Below the pieces are notes generated by a model. It had not been told where the DNA came from. It made no database searches and saw only the letters and a program-made list of their open reading frames with translations. The position numbers and the translations under genes were made by a program. A stretch of DNA of 64,000 nt from positions 1-64,000 of the forward strand of contig CAVDHB010000035.1 of assembly GCA_963608705.1 (NCBI GenBank). Reading direction: 5' to 3'. This DNA is from CAVDHB01 sp963608705 (lineage in GTDB: Bacteria > Bacteroidota > Bacteroidia > Bacteroidales > Bacteroidaceae). Below, in pieces: positions 60,592-64,000 of the stretch (position 1 is the first letter of the stretch; every line of letters begins with the position of its first letter).

Positions 60592-62400
60592 TTAGATAGC
60601 ACGCAAGAATGCTACCACTGCGTCACGGTCAGCCTTGGACAAGTTATAGAACTTAGATGCCGCAAAGTAAGCATGACTGTTCTTGCTGTAAGCGTGCCAC
60701 ATGATGGCTTCCACCTCATTACGGGCACGACAGTCGTGCAAGCGATCCTCGGCACCAGTGTTTATTTCAGACAATCCACGTCCCCACAACGGAGTCGTAC
60801 GACACCAAGAACCGTGCAGGTCATTTTTCATGTAAAGTTTATGCTGCACGAAGTCTGAGTAAGGATAAATGGTCTGATTGGGATAAGTAGGCAATTTCTT
60901 TCCATTCAAATTATCTGACTGCCAATAATTATCACTTCCTGTCTTCCATGATGGACGATGACAAGAAACACATCCCATTTGTGTAAACAACTCTTTACCA
61001 CGTTGTACTTTCGGATCGTTCAAGTCACGGGCACGAGGAATGGCCAATCCACGATGCCATACCATAAAGGCATAATAGTCCTCATTAGTCATGTCCGGTG
61101 TAAACGGATGTATATTGTTCTCAAACTGGTCAGTCTTAGGAGATAATAGTATCTTAATGGCATTTGCAATACCCTCCCTTGTGCCATCTGCATAATAAGG
61201 AGAGCTTTTTCCCTGCTTCAAGACTGCATCAATGACCTCAGGCGTTTCAGACATTTTCAGAGCCCAGGCATCAGTCGTATAGAGATTAGGACGGTCTGGA
61301 CGGGAGACATTCGTAATATTCCATACAGCATTAGCACCAGGCCCATCCTGCAATGTACCACGAGTTAATGCGTATGTATAACGTTTCAAAACAGCTGGAC
61401 CGTTTACTGTTTGACCACCTTTTATAAAGTGTCTGCTCTTAGGCTGAGAGCCATCAGCTAAAGATCCTTTGGATGTAAATGTGCCATACCATGCACCTGG
61501 AGCCATATCCATTGTTTCGGCATTGAACATACTTGGGTTCAAGTATTCACTCACATTCTGACCACGTTTTTTAAATCCTTCCGCCTCGGATTTATATTGA
61601 GCGATGATGTCTTCTTCAGGAATGGCATCAATCAAACCTGTACCAGGAATACCAATAGTAGACTCTATACGCACCTCATAATTTGAAGGTACCGGATCTG
61701 TATTAAAGGCGCTCTGTGGTATTTCCACTACTGGATATTGCATATAGAACTTTTCACCATCAGGGAAGGTGAAATACCCATTTCCCACAGACGGTGCAAT
61801 GCCACTTTCCATCTTATCCAACTGTTTCCACTGGAGATTGACTTTTGATTCATCAATGGGGGCAAAATTTTTAAACGGACCGTGAGCCTGTGTTTGCGGC
61901 ATGCCTGTTACTTCTGCAATAAAGGAACCATCATTGCTTCCCGGAGCAGTAGGATGATATACGGCCAACAAATATCCCATACCATTACCGTATGAAGTGG
62001 TATAACGGTCAAAACGTTTTCCATGTCCATAATTTGGATGACAGTCCAGACAGGAACGACGTACAGAAGCAGGACCGAGTCCTTTAAACGGTGCTGTACT
62101 TTCAGAGAATTGACGCTCAAATATCAACTCGCCTCTTCTGAAATCCGCATCCATATCTCCTGTGACGGATTTTGTAGGATCTTCATAACTGGTGGCACTA
62201 ATGTTCTCCGTGGTACCCAACTCACCTCCAGGGAACCATTCTGACGCATCAAAATTTCCAACCGCCTGTCCGACTACCGCAGCTTCCGGCTGACTTGCTG
62301 CATCTTTTGCATCCTCCACATTATCATCGGAACATGCCGTGAAAGACATTCCTAATCCCATGGAGATCAACGAGATGAAAAAATAATCAGTTTTCTTCAT
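60592..62400 (-). CDS. Di-heme c-type cytochrome lipoprotein (DHOR family)
   Basis: A 602-residue lipoprotein (Cys23 in FTACSDD) with two c-type heme sites: CLDCH (117-121) and CVSCH (477-481). The sequence between and around them (GLGPASVRRSCLDCHPNYGH; TTPLWGRGLSEI; RNEVEAIMWHAYSKN) matches the DHOR di-heme oxidoreductase group, related to MauG and bacterial peroxidases. It should work in the periplasm or on the outer membrane as a peroxidase or oxidase. It lies 104 bases downstream of the imelysin gene in the same operon, and DHOR-imelysin pairs are common. Confidence 0.9.
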   Translation of the reverse strand: MKKTDYFFISLISMGLGMSFTACSDDNVEDAKDAASQPEAAVVGQAVGNFDASEWFPGGELGTTENISATSYEDPTKSVTGDMDADFRRGELIFERQFSESTAPFKGLGPASVRRSCLDCHPNYGHGKRFDRYTTSYGNGMGYLLAVYHPTAPGSNDGSFIAEVTGMPQTQAHGPFKNFAPIDESKVNLQWKQLDKMESGIAPSVGNGYFTFPDGEKFYMQYPVVEIPQSAFNTDPVPSNYEVRIESTIGIPGTGLIDAIPEEDIIAQYKSEAEGFKKRGQNVSEYLNPSMFNAETMDMAPGAWYGTFTSKGSLADGSQPKSRHFIKGGQTVNGPAVLKRYTYALTRGTLQDGPGANAVWNITNVSRPDRPNLYTTDAWALKMSETPEVIDAVLKQGKSSPYYADGTREGIANAIKILLSPKTDQFENNIHPFTPDMTNEDYYAFMVWHRGLAIPRARDLNDPKVQRGKELFTQMGCVSCHRPSWKTGSDNYWQSDNLNGKKLPTYPNQTIYPYSDFVQHKLYMKNDLHGSWCRTTPLWGRGLSEINTGAEDRLHDCRARNEVEAIMWHAYSKNSHAYFAASKFYNLSKADRDAVVAFLRAI

Positions 62401-62504
62401 GACTTTATTGTTTACATTATTATGATATAACTTTTGGAAAGCATGAAACGTAGTCCCTCCTTTTCGGAAAGGCTACGCATTCATTTATTCTAAAATCCTT
62501 AGAT

Positions 62505-63821
62505 TTATTCTGCTTGTTTAGCAATCCAGTCTCCAGCTTTATTAACCTCATCATCAAGAAGATGAACTGCATCAATAGCCTTCTTCACTTGTTCATGACC
62601 AGGATTATCCACAAAGGCGATTCCGCTGTTCTTTGCATCTTCCAAAGCTTTGAGCGCATCATTCAATGCAGCAGACAAATTTTTAGTACGATCATACCCC
62701 TTCTTCTGCAAGTAGTTCAAAAGAGAGTTCTGAACAGGTGCGGAAGCGTTGTTATCAAGTGAGCCATACAATGTATGTTTGATGGAATAGATATTATCTT
62801 GATAATCTTTGAATGAACGTTTGCTGTAAGGAGACTCTATGTAGTTACCAGCGTCTTCACTTGTACCCTGACCAGTAGCCACACGGTAAGCCTGTCCCAT
62901 TTTCTGAGTATACACTTCCTGAGAAATGTTAGAGCAACCACCCTTGAAAATATTGCTCAAATTTGCTGGCCATGTATTAAACCAAGCACCTTCACCTGAC
63001 ATCAACAGATATTCTCCGTATGCTTTTCCACTCTTAGAAAGACCTGCGGTACCTGTTCCGTCCAATACGTATTGATTTTGATGCAATACCTGGATACGAT
63101 CAGCAGGAGTATTTTTACCTGCCCAACCATATTGCAATAAGAAAGTCATGTTACGCACATCACCTGCAATAGCGGACAAATAAGCCAACTCGTCAATACC
63201 CTTTACACTTGTCATACCTTCCTCAGTCTCATTCTTTTGAAGAGCTTCAACCGTACGATTCTTACCATCACGGAACAATACGAACTCCATGCCATGGAAG
63301 CCTAATACAGACTGGAAACTTGCATTGTTGTCATAGACAGCCTTCGCAGGATCTGAACCTTTCAGACTTGCCAACAGAGTCTGATCAGTCAATGCATTGA
63401 CTAATTCCGTACGATCCAAAGGCCATGAGTCGATATGCGGGTCAATATTATTATCCTCTGCAGCGCCATACAAAAATGCTTCGCTTTCTTCCCAATACTG
63501 ACGAGCTTTTTTAAATGCTTCGCAAGCTGCATCGATATCACCTTGATTCCACTTTCCAGCTTTTGCATTGGCATACAACTTATCACAAGCTTCTTTCAAT
63601 ACCTGTGCATTCTTCGCCAAGTTGTCGTAAGTGGGGAACACAATATTATTCACATAGTCCGTTACAATCGTTTGCATAGAAGCAGGCGCTGCATTCGGAT
63701 AGTTTTGAACTGGATCTACAATCTCAGTTGAATCGCCAGCATTATCATCGCTGCACGAAACCATTCCAAAGGAAACTGTTCCCATCAGGAACAGAGTCAT
63801 TAATTTTGAAAATTTATTCAT
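62505..63821 (-). CDS. Imelysin-family lipoprotein
   Basis: A 438-residue lipoprotein (Cys23 in GMVSCSDD) of the imelysin/M75 family. The family GxHxxE motif is LGFHGMEFVLF (His176, Glu179). A second typical site is WPLDRTEL. Imelysins are two-fold helical-bundle proteins tied to iron or heme uptake; peptidase activity is disputed. It lies between an outer-membrane barrel gene (upstream) and the di-heme cytochrome gene. The three suggest a metal-uptake or redox operon. Confidence 0.92.
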   Translation of the reverse strand: MNKFSKLMTLFLMGTVSFGMVSCSDDNAGDSTEIVDPVQNYPNAAPASMQTIVTDYVNNIVFPTYDNLAKNAQVLKEACDKLYANAKAGKWNQGDIDAACEAFKKARQYWEESEAFLYGAAEDNNIDPHIDSWPLDRTELVNALTDQTLLASLKGSDPAKAVYDNNASFQSVLGFHGMEFVLFRDGKNRTVEALQKNETEEGMTSVKGIDELAYLSAIAGDVRNMTFLLQYGWAGKNTPADRIQVLHQNQYVLDGTGTAGLSKSGKAYGEYLLMSGEGAWFNTWPANLSNIFKGGCSNISQEVYTQKMGQAYRVATGQGTSEDAGNYIESPYSKRSFKDYQDNIYSIKHTLYGSLDNNASAPVQNSLLNYLQKKGYDRTKNLSAALNDALKALEDAKNSGIAFVDNPGHEQVKKAIDAVHLLDDEVNKAGDWIAKQAE

Positions 63822-63850
63822 TTATTTAGTTAGTTGATTATTTACTTCAA

Positions 63851-64000
63851 TTAGAGAAAGAAACCTTGATAAGCTATGCCAATATTAATGGCCGGCTCGT
63901 CATTATATTGACTTTTGAGATTACGGTAATTATATTCCGCTTTTACGCAAATCTGAGGTATGGGATAATAGTTCACACCCGCAGCCATTATATGCTTGTT
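63851..64000 (-). CDS. C-terminal end of an outer-membrane beta-barrel protein (partial)
   Basis: The minus strand reads in one open frame from the window edge to TAA at 63851: AAGVNYYPIPQICVKAEYNY and later INIGIAYQGFFL. Alternating hydrophobic residues and an aromatic end are typical of the last strands of a barrel. The gene extends beyond the window. It precedes the imelysin gene by about 29 bases and is probably part of that operon. Confidence 0.6.
   Translation of the reverse strand, partial: NKHIMAAGVNYYPIPQICVKAEYNYRNLKSQYNDEPAINIGIAYQGFFL

Noticed and set aside
1..64000. tRNA, rRNA, riboswitch or intact insertion sequence
   Set aside because: No cloverleaf, rRNA segment or transposase with terminal repeats was recognised while reading; a covariance-model scan was not possible here.

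Overview
The window is chromosomal DNA of a gut Bacteroidales bacterium, most likely a Bacteroides species. The reasons are SusC/SusD pairs, a hybrid two-component regulator (HTCS), many SPI- and SPII-exported glycoside hydrolases, and promoters with the Bacteroides -33 TTTG / -7 TAnnTTTG signature at most gene starts. Most of the window is moderate GC. Three AT-rich islands stand out (about 26.2-31.5, 46-48.2 and 57.5-60.5 kb) and look acquired. No rRNA, tRNA, CRISPR array or intact insertion sequence was recognised. Layout: (1) 0.3-22.8 kb is a polysaccharide utilisation locus. A GH30 enzyme, SusD and SusC read leftward and the HTCS sensor reads rightward. They are followed by a GH2 enzyme, a GH78 alpha-L-rhamnosidase and a tightly packed operon of a CotH-like protein, a GH43-GH39 two-domain enzyme and a TonB-dependent receptor without a SusD. 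The enzyme mix suggests a rhamnose- and galactose/arabinose-bearing plant glycan (inference). (2) 22.9-26.1 kb holds an HU-like regulator, an array of four 22-bp repeats, a DoxX membrane protein and an AspT/YidE-type transporter. (3) 26.2-31.5 kb is a radical-SAM RiPP cassette: a 61-residue GG-leader precursor, a SPASM radical SAM maturase and an outer-membrane beta-barrel protein, facing a small lipoprotein gene and a broken membrane-protein gene. A remnant of a second beta-barrel gene lies on the far side, which shows past recombination. (4) 31.7-37 kb holds housekeeping and envelope genes: ruvA, a methyltransferase, Wzi-like, a lipocalin-like lipoprotein, a mannose-1-phosphate guanylyltransferase and a nitroreductase. 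(5) 37.1-46.1 kb is a second carbohydrate cluster of two GH2 enzymes and an unusual regulator that keeps the HTCS sensor and AraC output but has no kinase or receiver. A tandem repeat upstream of one GH2 promoter is a candidate operator. A duplicated scrap of the other GH2 promoter and signal peptide lies beyond the regulator. (6) 46.5-48.2 kb carries a peptidoglycan-binding/GH19-like hydrolase without a signal peptide that overlaps a lipoprotein with an FG-GAP-like calcium-site motif, a possible effector-immunity pair. (7) 48.3-57.2 kb is housekeeping: nucleoside kinase, Sir2, two FKBPs, Lrp, DUF4491, a C26-M19 fusion peptidase, a glutaminyl cyclase-like enzyme, SufE and a second nitroreductase. 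(8) 57.4-60.4 kb is a wrecked Rpn-type nuclease gene with small membrane-protein ORFs inside, then a type II restriction-modification system whose endonuclease resembles EcoRV. (9) 60.6-64 kb is a di-heme cytochrome, an imelysin lipoprotein and the end of an outer-membrane barrel gene, probably one metal-related or redox operon. All functional names rest on motif recognition by eye. No database search was run.
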